From the NCBI RefSeq assembly GCF_003024155.1, contig NZ_CP028136.1, forward strand, positions 806,001 to 870,000: a stretch of DNA of 64,000 nt, read 5' to 3'. This DNA comes from Christiangramia fulva (GTDB lineage: Bacteria > Bacteroidota > Bacteroidia > Flavobacteriales > Flavobacteriaceae). A model generated the notes under the pieces. That model was not told where the DNA came from. It saw only the letters and a program-made list of their open reading frames with translations, and made no database searches. The position numbers and the translations under genes are program-made. This document shows, one piece after another, positions 11,470 through 18,794 of this stretch (position 1 is its first letter; the number at the start of each line of letters is the position of its first letter).

Positions 11470-11886
11470 TTAGGTTACAGCCTTTTTTACTTCCAAATTG
11501 TTATTTTTTATCATTTCACTTAATTGTTCTCTTTTAAAGGGTTTTGTATGATAAGCTATCACCTGTTTATAATTTTGAGAACGTCTATAATCTTCGCAAA
11601 ACATTGAAGAAGTTACTATCACCACCAGCATTTCCCTATAATATTCCTTCTGGGAAATAACATCGAGAAACTCCCAGCCGTTCATACCGGGCATATTCAG
11701 GTCCAGTAAAATGAGGCTGTAGCCGCCTTTTTTTCTTCTTTTATCGAGGAATCCAACAGCATCTGTGGCTTTTTCGAAAATCTGGGGATCAACGCCCAGA
11801 GTTTTCCTTACCATATGAGTATGTACCGTCGCAAAAATTTTATCATCTTCAATTACCAGCACTTCGTTTATTTCCTTCTCTTCCAT
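11470..11886 (-). CDS. single-domain response regulator
   Basis: A 138-residue stand-alone receiver domain with no output domain. The acidic pocket is Asp14/Asp15, the phosphoacceptor is Asp62 (LLDLNMPG), the switch residue is Thr92 or Ser93 (VTSS), and the conserved Lys is Lys115 (KPF). It belongs to the CheY-like group often paired with PAS kinases in Bacteroidota. It starts directly after the stop codon of the PAS protein, so the two are almost certainly co-transcribed and probably act together. Confidence 0.92.
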   Translation of the reverse strand: MEEKEINEVLVIEDDKIFATVHTHMVRKTLGVDPQIFEKATDAVGFLDKRRKKGGYSLILLDLNMPGMNGWEFLDVISQKEYYREMLVVIVTSSMFCEDYRRSQNYKQVIAYHTKPFKREQLSEMIKNNNLEVKKAVT

Positions 11887-13686
11887 TTAATTATTGATCT
11901 TCTCTATTTTTTGTATTCTTTTAAGAATAATTTCATCCAGTTCATCAGCCGAAGATTTAATAAGATCTTTCAATTCTCCTTCACTCCACATTTCAAAAGT
12001 TGGATCTTCCTGGGCATCGACTAGGGCTTTTAACCGCGCCAGGGGAGCTCTTATAATGTGTGCCTGTTCCCAGGCGATATCCTTTAATAATTTATTTTGT
12101 TTTTCGATCTTTCTTAAAGATTCTTTTTCCTTGGTCATATCCATCACTGCTCCAACAATCCGAATTGCTTTTCCTTCTGCATCTCTTAAAATATAACCTC
12201 GATCTATGACATGAGCAATTTTACCATCCTTTTTGAAAAAACAATATTCTTCATTCCATTTTCTCTGTTCAGGATCCTCGATTACCGAAAGAAAGTTTGT
12301 TTTAACGCGTTCTCTATCTTTTTTATGGATCCTACCTAGCCAAAGTTTTCCTGGAGTCTTAGTTTCATTGTGCATGAACCCGTAATTTTCTTCAAAAGCA
12401 CGGTTTCTTATAATTTCATCATTCAATAGGTTCCAGTCGTAAATAAGATCTTCGGTGGCAAGGGAAGCCAGGCGATATCGCTCATAAAGCTCCTCTATTT
12501 CCTTTTTTTGCAGGTAAGAATCGGTTATATCTTTTGAATTCACTACAATTCCTTCCACATTGGGGTCGTCAAGCAGGTTCGTCGCCTTACTTTCGATCCA
12601 GCGCCATTCATTATTAGCATTTTTTACCCGAAATGGCGAAACCAGGATCTGTCTGGAATCAAAAAGTTTCAAAAATTTATCATAAACCCATTTCCTGTCC
12701 TCAGAATGTATAAAATCAAAGGCTATTTTCCCTAAATATTCACCCGGAGATTTCCCCAGAATATTAATGACCGAATCGCTTACGAATTGATACCTACCTT
12801 CCATATTCAAAATGGCAATCATATCAGACCCCTCCTGTACCAGAGCTTTGAATTTTTTCTCACTTTTAAGAAGTTTCTCTTCGAACTGTCGTGCCTTTTC
12901 CTTCACCTTTTGCTTCTCGGTAACATCTTTCGCGATGCCATAAACTCCCTTGATCTTATTCTGAATTTTAAGCGGCATCAAAGAAATATCCAGGGTAACT
13001 TTTCTGCCTTTTGCGGAAATAAAATCAGCCTGAAAAATCATTTTTACGCCACTCAAAGCCTTTTGAAAGTAATTCCAAACCATTTCTTTGTGATGTTCAG
13101 CACAAAAAGGAAGAAAGCTCATTTTAAGCAATTCTTCCTCTGAAACCTCAGCAAGATTAACCAGGCCTTCATTGACGGTTAGAAAATTTCCTTTATCGTC
13201 CATCGAATACAGCCCGTCGGTATTCTGATCGATCAAATGCCGGCAGCGTTCCGCACTTCGGTCTAATTCTTCAAGTACAAAAAGATGTTCTTTTTCTCTT
13301 TGGATTTGAGAGGTAATATTGGTTACGAGAGTTAATACAAGTTGTTTAGGGCCTTCTTGTTCACATTCTATTGGAATATTGGTAATACTCCAATACAATA
13401 CCTCACCTTTTCGACTAAAATCAAACTTTAAAGGTTCCAGTTTAACCGATTTCCCCCCTTCAAAACTATCTTTTACAGACTTTTTTATTTTTCCAGAACA
13501 GGTTCTTTTGACCTGGATTTCCTCTAGAAACGTTTCAATGTCACAGTCTTTTAACTCTTCTTTTTCCCGGCCAAAGGATTGCAGGAAAGCCTTATTGAGA
13601 TTCTTTAATCTAAAGGCACCTTCAAAATACTCCCATAACAGACCCGGCTGCGGGAGAATTTCAAAGATTTCCATATAATTTTCCAT
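11887..13686 (-). CDS. multi-PAS sensor protein with a dimerisation/H-box but no ATPase domain
   Basis: About 599 residues from the ATG at 13686; a GTG at 13728 would add 14 residues. Four PAS-like modules follow one another, two or three ending in the PAC-type run (GIAKDVTEKQ, VNSKDITD, GAVMDMTKEKE). The C-terminal 70 residues are a histidine-kinase dimerisation helix pair with the H-box AHIIRAPLARL, His about 543. The protein then ends, without the N, G1, F and G2 boxes of a HATPase domain. It could be phosphorylated in trans, or act as a signalling scaffold for the receiver encoded just downstream. There is no transmembrane segment, so it should be cytoplasmic. Confidence 0.88.
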   Translation of the reverse strand: MENYMEIFEILPQPGLLWEYFEGAFRLKNLNKAFLQSFGREKEELKDCDIETFLEEIQVKRTCSGKIKKSVKDSFEGGKSVKLEPLKFDFSRKGEVLYWSITNIPIECEQEGPKQLVLTLVTNITSQIQREKEHLFVLEELDRSAERCRHLIDQNTDGLYSMDDKGNFLTVNEGLVNLAEVSEEELLKMSFLPFCAEHHKEMVWNYFQKALSGVKMIFQADFISAKGRKVTLDISLMPLKIQNKIKGVYGIAKDVTEKQKVKEKARQFEEKLLKSEKKFKALVQEGSDMIAILNMEGRYQFVSDSVINILGKSPGEYLGKIAFDFIHSEDRKWVYDKFLKLFDSRQILVSPFRVKNANNEWRWIESKATNLLDDPNVEGIVVNSKDITDSYLQKKEIEELYERYRLASLATEDLIYDWNLLNDEIIRNRAFEENYGFMHNETKTPGKLWLGRIHKKDRERVKTNFLSVIEDPEQRKWNEEYCFFKKDGKIAHVIDRGYILRDAEGKAIRIVGAVMDMTKEKESLRKIEKQNKLLKDIAWEQAHIIRAPLARLKALVDAQEDPTFEMWSEGELKDLIKSSADELDEIILKRIQKIEKINN

Positions 13687-13900
13687 ATTTCTACAACTTA
13701 GCAAACCATCGTCTGCTAGTTCAACCACAATAATTGTCTAAAATAAATGTATTTTATCTATTTTAAAAAATTTTTATTGAAGTCTTTTTCTTACTTTTTA
13801 TTTTAATTAGTATTTCTAAAGTTTTCTTAAAAGTGAATAAATAAGGAGTCAGGTGCTCGTTTTATATTAGTTTTAATTACACCTAACCAATAAATCTTCA

Positions 13901-14806
13901 ATGAGTACCACCGATTTTATCATGGCGGCGAGCATTGCGCTTATCATGTTCGGGATCGGCCTTGAATTAAAATTCAAAGATTTCAAAAGGGTACTTTTCA
14001 AACCCAAAGCAATCATCACCGGCCTCTCGTTACAGATCATCCTTCTCCCTTTAATTGCACTACTAATCGTTTATTTCTGGCCTATGGATCCTGTTTACAA
14101 GGTTGGGATCATGCTTCTCGCTGCCTGTCCCGGTGGCACGGCTTCAAATTTGGTTTCCAAGATCCTTAACGGGAGGGTGGCGCTGGCGGTTTCAATGACC
14201 GCATTTAATAGTTTCATCATTCTTTTTACCATTCCCGCCATCCTGGAAATGAGCTTCCAGATCTTTGGAGTAGATATGCCACGGGTAGAACTGAGTTTCT
14301 GGAAAACCATGAAAGAGGTCTTTACCAGCGTGGTAATTCCCGTGATCGCAGGAATATTATTCGGCAGATATTTTCTCAGCGAAAAACAGAAGGAAAAGCT
14401 TCATCAACCGCTCAATTATATCCTCGCCGGAATTATGCTGGTAGCCGCCGTTACCGCCGTCTTTTTTGATAAGGATCAAAAGAATATCGATTATCTTAAA
14501 TATCTGCCCTTACTAATTCCCCTGGTCTTACTGAATTTGACGACCATGATAGCCGGTTTTATTACCGCCGGAAGGCTGGTTAAATTAAGACATGATTCTT
14601 CCTATACCATCGCCATAGAAATAGGTTTACAAAACAGCGTTCTGGCTCTTTACATAGGGAACCAGCTTCTTAAAAGTCAGGAAATAAGTCTTATCGCCAT
14701 TCTTTATGGCAGCTTTTCACTGCTAAGCACTTTCGGAATCGCCTATTTTCTAAAAAATAATCAAAAAATGAAAAGCTTTACCAAAGAGCCTCAAACCGAT
14801 CGCTGA
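13901..14806 (+). CDS. bile acid:sodium symporter family (BASS/SBF) transporter
   Basis: A membrane protein of 301 residues with about nine to ten hydrophobic helices. The motif AACPGGTASNLVSK around residues 74-87 is the hallmark of the sodium/bile acid symporter fold, and the region EIGLQNSVLALYI matches the second crossing segment. Family members import organic anions with sodium; the substrate here is unknown. It is followed 34 bases later by an AraC-type regulator gene in the same orientation. Confidence 0.9.
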   Translation: MSTTDFIMAASIALIMFGIGLELKFKDFKRVLFKPKAIITGLSLQIILLPLIALLIVYFWPMDPVYKVGIMLLAACPGGTASNLVSKILNGRVALAVSMTAFNSFIILFTIPAILEMSFQIFGVDMPRVELSFWKTMKEVFTSVVIPVIAGILFGRYFLSEKQKEKLHQPLNYILAGIMLVAAVTAVFFDKDQKNIDYLKYLPLLIPLVLLNLTTMIAGFITAGRLVKLRHDSSYTIAIEIGLQNSVLALYIGNQLLKSQEISLIAILYGSFSLLSTFGIAYFLKNNQKMKSFTKEPQTDR

Positions 14807-14840
14807 GAATTTTTTATTTTTATGCTATCAGAATTTAGAC

Positions 14841-15701
14841 ATGAGTTCAACAATTCCGGTATACAGCGAGCAAGAAAGTTTTCACAAAGATTTCTACCAG
14901 GATTATAATATTTCCTCCTATCGGGATGAGCCCCAGGAAGATCTCAATCGCACGGAGGCTCACCGACATACTTATTACGAAATTATCTGGATCAAGAAAG
15001 GAAGTGGCAAACATTTTATTGATTTCAAAAATTACCCTTTTGAAGGTCCGTGTTTGTTTATTCTGAATCCGGGGGTGGTTCATAAAATCGAAAAAGATGG
15101 CCCTACTGAAGGTTACGTGGCGAAATTCAGCGATTCTTTCCTCACGCAAATCGAAGCCAATTCGGTCCAAATCATTAAAAATGGCCTTTTTGATGATATT
15201 CATCCACGGCCGGTTTTCAGATTAAACAAACAGCAGATTAGTATTCTTGATGAACTTATGCAAAAGATGCTGGCTGAGTTCAACCGAAATGAAGAATTCT
15301 CCCGTTCCATTCTCGTTTCGTATCTCAAGATCTTTTTGCTGAGAATCTATGAGCTTCGGGAAAATGAAGATCATACCAGGTTCAATTCTCCCCGATATAA
15401 AGTCTTATTCGATTTTAAAAATCTAATTGAAGCTCACTTCTGCCAGGAGCATGAAATTGGTTTCTATACCGAAAAACTGGCGACCTCACATAGAAATTTA
15501 AATCATATAACCTCTGAATTTACGGGAAAATCGGCAAAAGCACTCATTAACCAAAGGCTTTTACTTGAAGCAAAAAGACTGCTATACAGCTCAAGAAATA
15601 TCAAGGAAACTGCCTACGCCATTGGCTTTAACGATCCCGCCTATTTTTCCAGGTTTTTCAAACGCCATGAGGGCCAAAGTCCTTCTTCCTTTCTGAAATA
15701 A
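14841..15701 (+). CDS. AraC family transcriptional regulator with cupin sensor domain
   Basis: A DNA-binding regulator of 286 residues. The N-terminal half is a cupin-like pocket (HRHTYYEIIWIKKGSG), and the C-terminal 100 residues form the double helix-turn-helix AraC domain, with the characteristic GFNDPAYFSRFFKRHEGQSPSSF signature in the second motif. The start ATG 14841 follows a TATTTTTA element at 14815-14822, a near-match to the -7 consensus, so it may have its own promoter despite lying 34 bases after the transporter gene. Effector and targets are unknown. Confidence 0.92.
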   Translation: MSSTIPVYSEQESFHKDFYQDYNISSYRDEPQEDLNRTEAHRHTYYEIIWIKKGSGKHFIDFKNYPFEGPCLFILNPGVVHKIEKDGPTEGYVAKFSDSFLTQIEANSVQIIKNGLFDDIHPRPVFRLNKQQISILDELMQKMLAEFNRNEEFSRSILVSYLKIFLLRIYELRENEDHTRFNSPRYKVLFDFKNLIEAHFCQEHEIGFYTEKLATSHRNLNHITSEFTGKSAKALINQRLLLEAKRLLYSSRNIKETAYAIGFNDPAYFSRFFKRHEGQSPSSFLK

Positions 15702-15792
15702 TAACATTTTCCAGTTTGTACAGATGCTCTTCCGGTTTGTCCATGTCTTTGCTCTTAAAATGAAGCAATTTTGACATTACAAACAAAGAACT

Positions 15793-16716
15793 ATGAAAAG
15801 AAGAGAATTTGTTAAGTATTCGGGAATCGCTGCGGGGGCGCTCTATTTGATGAAACCCTTAAATATTCCGGAAGATAAAAATTTAAAAACCAGAATTATG
15901 AAAATTTCAAATCCAGAAAAAAACAACATTTGTGTGACGTGCGGCACCAGGTACAGCGATGAATATTTTGATGAAAACCTTTGTCCGGTTTGTGCCGATG
16001 ATCGCCAGTACATCAATCTAAACGGTCAGCAATGGACGAGCTATAAGCAAATGAAAGACAGTCATAGCCTTTATTTTAATAAGCTGAGAAACGATATTTA
16101 CGAGATTTCAATCAGGCCTTCGTTCGCGATCGGCCAAAAAGCGCATCTTATCCTGCATCCTGAAGGCAATGTTCTCTGGGACTGTTTGCCGTTTTTAGAT
16201 GAAGCAGCCGCAGCTTTTATAGATAAACTTGGCGGTTTAAAGGCCATCGCTATTTCGCATCCTCATTATTATAGTTTAATGGCCGAATGGGCAGGGTATT
16301 TCGATTGTCCTGTTTACCTGCATGAAAACGACAGGAAATGGGTCTTTGATAAGGAGGATAATATTCACTTTTTTTCAGAAGACAAACTTGAGATAACAAA
16401 GGGAATTGAAATTGTAAATTCCGGCGGACATTTTCCCGGCAGCACGGTTTTGCATTATAAATCGGAGAATCAGGCACCAACATTGTTTGGGGGCGACACG
16501 CTATACCTTTCCCTGAACAAAAAGCATCTTAGTGCGATGTATAGCTACCCAAACAATATTGCCCTCGAAAAAAAGGAATTATTTCGTTGTTTTGAAAAAG
16601 TAAAAGAGCTTGATTTTGATGCTTTTTTCGGAGCCTTTTCCTGGCAAAATTTATTTGAAGGTGCCGGTGAGATCTTTAAAAAATCGTATGAAAGATATCG
16701 CGGGATTTATTCCTGA
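15793..16716 (+). CDS. MBL-fold hydrolase-like protein with N-terminal zinc ribbon
   Basis: A 307-residue protein. The N-terminus (KRREFVK, Arg3-Arg4, then a hydrophobic run) looks like a twin-arginine signal. Residues 47-67 hold a CVTC ... CPVC zinc-ribbon-like knuckle (Cys47, Cys50, Cys64, Cys67). The remainder follows the metallo-beta-lactamase plan: SHPHYYS (His156, His158), GGHFPGST and GGDTLY. The usual HxHxDH is altered to HPHYYS, so at least one metal site is probably changed. If ATG 15898 were the start, the protein would be cytoplasmic. Its role is unknown. Confidence 0.8.
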   Translation: MKRREFVKYSGIAAGALYLMKPLNIPEDKNLKTRIMKISNPEKNNICVTCGTRYSDEYFDENLCPVCADDRQYINLNGQQWTSYKQMKDSHSLYFNKLRNDIYEISIRPSFAIGQKAHLILHPEGNVLWDCLPFLDEAAAAFIDKLGGLKAIAISHPHYYSLMAEWAGYFDCPVYLHENDRKWVFDKEDNIHFFSEDKLEITKGIEIVNSGGHFPGSTVLHYKSENQAPTLFGGDTLYLSLNKKHLSAMYSYPNNIALEKKELFRCFEKVKELDFDAFFGAFSWQNLFEGAGEIFKKSYERYRGIYS

Positions 16717-16760
16717 TATTGTTAAAATTCAAAAATCCTGCGTCTTTTTCATGATTTGAT

Positions 16761-16794
16761 CGTCCTGTTTAAAAGACGAATTTTAAACAAGACG
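16761..16794. promoter_or_regulatory. 14-bp inverted repeat (possible operator) upstream of the SigZ-like gene
   Basis: The left arm CGTCCTGTTTAAAA (16761-16774) and right arm TTTTAAACAAGACG (16781-16794) are complementary at 13 of 14 positions with a 6-base spacer. It overlaps a direct repeat of AAGACGAATTT (16773-16783 and 16789-16799). There is no T-run after the right arm, which argues against a terminator for the MBL gene. It ends 6 bases before a TACCTTTA promoter-like box. Confidence 0.55.
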
Positions 16795-16800
16795 AATTTG

Positions 16801-16808
16801 TACCTTTA
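16801..16808 (+). promoter_or_regulatory. -7-like promoter box for the SigZ-like gene
   Basis: TACCTTTA differs from TAnnTTTG only in the last base and lies 11 bases before the ATG at 16819. The same octamer precedes speB. No good -33 box is visible. Confidence 0.35.
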
Positions 16809-16818
16809 AAATAAGATT

Positions 16819-17412
16819 ATGGAAAAACTGACAAAATATAAAGACATTTCTGAACTGTGGCTTCAATACAAGGATGCGTTACGAAATTATATCTTCAAAA
16901 TCGTTAAAGATGAAGACACCGCTAACGGACTTTCTCATGAAGTCTTAATGAAGGTCTATTCTTCGTGTTGTTCGATGAGGCCAATCAGGAATGTGCGCTC
17001 ATGGCTTTTCCAGATCGCCTACAATACCTGCATGGATTACTTTCGCCGGCAGAGTAAAAAAACCGAAATAAAATGTGAGCCCGATGCGACTGATGAAAAT
17101 CCGGTTTACCGCGAGGCCGCGGAATTTGTTGAACCTTTGATCAAATTTTTACCTGAAAAATATGCCTATCCGCTGGAATTGGCAGATATCAGGGGCATGA
17201 AACAACAGGAGGTTGCCGAAGAACTCGGTTTAAGCCTTACTGCCACCAAAAGCAGAATTCAGCGCGCCCGGCACATGTTAAGAGAGCAGATCACTGAATG
17301 TTTCCATGTGGAAATAGATAAAAACGGGAATCTTACGGCTTTTAACGTAAAAGGAAGTTGTGCATCTTTACAGGATCACATAAAAAACGGGAATAATTCT
17401 GCGGCTTTTTAA
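16819..17412 (+). CDS. SigZ-like ECF RNA polymerase sigma factor
   Basis: A sigma-70 family factor of 197 residues. Region 2 is recognisable in LRNYIFKIVKDEDTANGLSHEV and RNVRSWLFQIAYNTCMDYFRR, and region 4 in LADIRGMKQQEVAEELGLSLTATKSRIQRAR. The C-terminal extension (CFHVEIDKNGNLTAFNVKGSC) is typical of the SigZ group. No classical transmembrane anti-sigma gene follows; instead there is a 41-codon gene 50 bases downstream and then a terminator. A 14-bp dyad and a -7-like box lie just upstream and may control it. Confidence 0.9.
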   Translation: MEKLTKYKDISELWLQYKDALRNYIFKIVKDEDTANGLSHEVLMKVYSSCCSMRPIRNVRSWLFQIAYNTCMDYFRRQSKKTEIKCEPDATDENPVYREAAEFVEPLIKFLPEKYAYPLELADIRGMKQQEVAEELGLSLTATKSRIQRARHMLREQITECFHVEIDKNGNLTAFNVKGSCASLQDHIKNGNNSAAF

Positions 17413-17462
17413 GCTCTTTTTCGTCATGATAATGAAAGGAATAATAACCAAAAATCATTGTT

Positions 17463-17588
17463 ATGAATACTCAAGAAAAAAGAACAGAAAAGGCATGTGA
17501 TTGTACTTCAAAATTTTCAAAAAGAGCCAAGCGAATTTCCAGGTTGCTCATTCCGAAAGCTGACCAGAACTGGCTGCTTTATAAATAA
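17463..17588 (+). CDS. 41-residue basic Cys-containing small protein
   Basis: An ATG-initiated frame of 41 codons lies between the SigZ-like gene and a strong terminator. The product is basic, starts MNTQEKRTEKACDCTSKF, contains a CxC pair near residues 12-14 and ends with an aromatic segment (QNWLLYK). Its position makes it the last gene of a sigZ transcript, so it could be a regulator or target of the sigma factor, but this is only inference. I do not recognise the family. Confidence 0.55.
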   Translation: MNTQEKRTEKACDCTSKFSKRAKRISRLLIPKADQNWLLYK

Positions 17589-17602
17589 TTTATTTAATTA
17601 TC

Positions 17603-17637
17603 AATAGAGAAGGCCGGGATTCCCGGCCTTCTCTATT
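17603..17637 (+). terminator. rho-independent-type hairpin after the sigZ unit
   Basis: A near-perfect palindrome centred at 17620, with arms AGAGAAGGCCGGGA and TCCCGGCCTTCTCT, flanked by AAT and ATT. The GC-rich stem is followed by TATTTAAATT rather than a pure T-run. It lies between the 41-codon gene and the quinone oxidoreductase gene. Confidence 0.75.
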
Positions 17638-17650
17638 TAAATTCTAGCTT

Positions 17651-18607
17651 ATGAAAGCACTAACTTTTTCAAATTTCGGCGGTCCAGAAGTTTTAGAATA
17701 TAAAGAAATTGCATCTCCTGTCGCAGGAGAAAATGAAGTCCTTATTAAAATGAAAGCGATTGGTTTGAATTATGCCGACATCTATCGCAGACGTGGGAAT
17801 TATCATTTGAAAGGTAATCCGCCTTTCCTGGCAGGTTATGAAGGAGCGGGAATTGTTCTGAAAAGCAACTCCAAGAACTTCCTGCCTGGAGACCGGGTTG
17901 GATTTGCTGATGTCCCTTATGCTAATGCTGAATATGTAAAAGCTCCCGAAGAAAAATTGATAAAACTACCTGAAGATATTAGTTTTGAAAATGCGGCCAG
18001 TATTCTTTTACAAGGATTAACGGCTCAATTCCTCTCCGAGGAAAGTTACTCGATTAAAGAAAATGATTTTGTGGTAATCCATGCGGCCGCAGGAGGTGTG
18101 GGCCAAATCCTTACCCAATTGGCAAAAATAAAAAATGCACAGGTGATAGGCCTTAGCAGAAAGAAGGAAAAGCTCGATATTATTAAAGAAAATGGAGCAG
18201 CCCATGCGATATTATTAAATCAAAAATGGGAAAAAGAGGTTTTCAAGATTACTAATCATGGGGCTAATGTAGTTTACGATAGTGTTGGCAACACTCTAAA
18301 CAAGAGCCTTGCCGTAACACGTGAGGGCGGGACCACCGTCTTTTTTGGAATGAGTGGGGGCGATCCAAAGCCCATAGATCCCAGATATCTGATGGACCGA
18401 AGCCTCAAGCTCGTAGGTGGTGATTTATGGGGATATATTAAAAGTCCGGTTAAGAGAAGAAAGAAAGCGGCCAACCTATTCAGTCTTTTTAGAAGCGGAA
18501 AAATAAAAATAAAAGAACCTGTGAAATTCAGATTGGAAGAAGGAAGAAAGGCTCATGAATTTTTGGAATTTGGTAACAGCAATGGGAAAGTTCTTCTCAT
18601 ACCATAA
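17651..18607 (+). CDS. quinone oxidoreductase-like MDR family protein
   Basis: Medium-chain dehydrogenase/reductase of 318 residues, zinc-free quinone-oxidoreductase type. The N-terminal GroES-like domain starts at KALTFSNFGGPEVL and includes GLNYADIYRRRGNY and AGYEGAGIV. The Rossmann domain has AAAGGVGQILTQLAK, with SRKKEK after strand 2 pointing to NADPH. The cysteines that hold structural zinc in alcohol dehydrogenases are absent. It probably reduces quinones or alpha,beta-unsaturated carbonyls; the true substrate is not shown. Confidence 0.92.
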   Translation: MKALTFSNFGGPEVLEYKEIASPVAGENEVLIKMKAIGLNYADIYRRRGNYHLKGNPPFLAGYEGAGIVLKSNSKNFLPGDRVGFADVPYANAEYVKAPEEKLIKLPEDISFENAASILLQGLTAQFLSEESYSIKENDFVVIHAAAGGVGQILTQLAKIKNAQVIGLSRKKEKLDIIKENGAAHAILLNQKWEKEVFKITNHGANVVYDSVGNTLNKSLAVTREGGTTVFFGMSGGDPKPIDPRYLMDRSLKLVGGDLWGYIKSPVKRRKKAANLFSLFRSGKIKIKEPVKFRLEEGRKAHEFLEFGNSNGKVLLIP

Positions 18608-18612
18608 ATTTA

Positions 18613-18766
18613 AAGAGGCTGCCTAAAAAGACCTTTTTTCGTCAAGCTGAACTTGCCTGCCTGCGGTAGGCAGGTTTCAGCTTCTAATGGATTTTGATTT
18701 TCAATTCGTTAAGATCCTGAAATAAATTCAGGATGACGTTTACTAGACTTTTTAGACAGCCTCTTC
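18613..18766. repeat. 154-bp palindromic MITE/REP-like element with nested hairpins
   Basis: Terminal arms AAGAGGCTGCCTAAAAAG (18613-18630) and CTTTTTAGACAGCCTCTT (18749-18766) are inverted repeats with one mismatch in 18. Two further hairpins lie inside: CCTGCC/GGCAGG at 18656-18674, and ATCCTGAA/TTCAGGAT at 18714-18735. There is no reading frame of note. It lies between two convergent genes and could also stop transcription. This build is like the dispersed intergenic repeats of flavobacterial genomes. Confidence 0.75.
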
Positions 18767-18794
18767 CTTCGGATGAAGTGAACCAGAAACGCAC

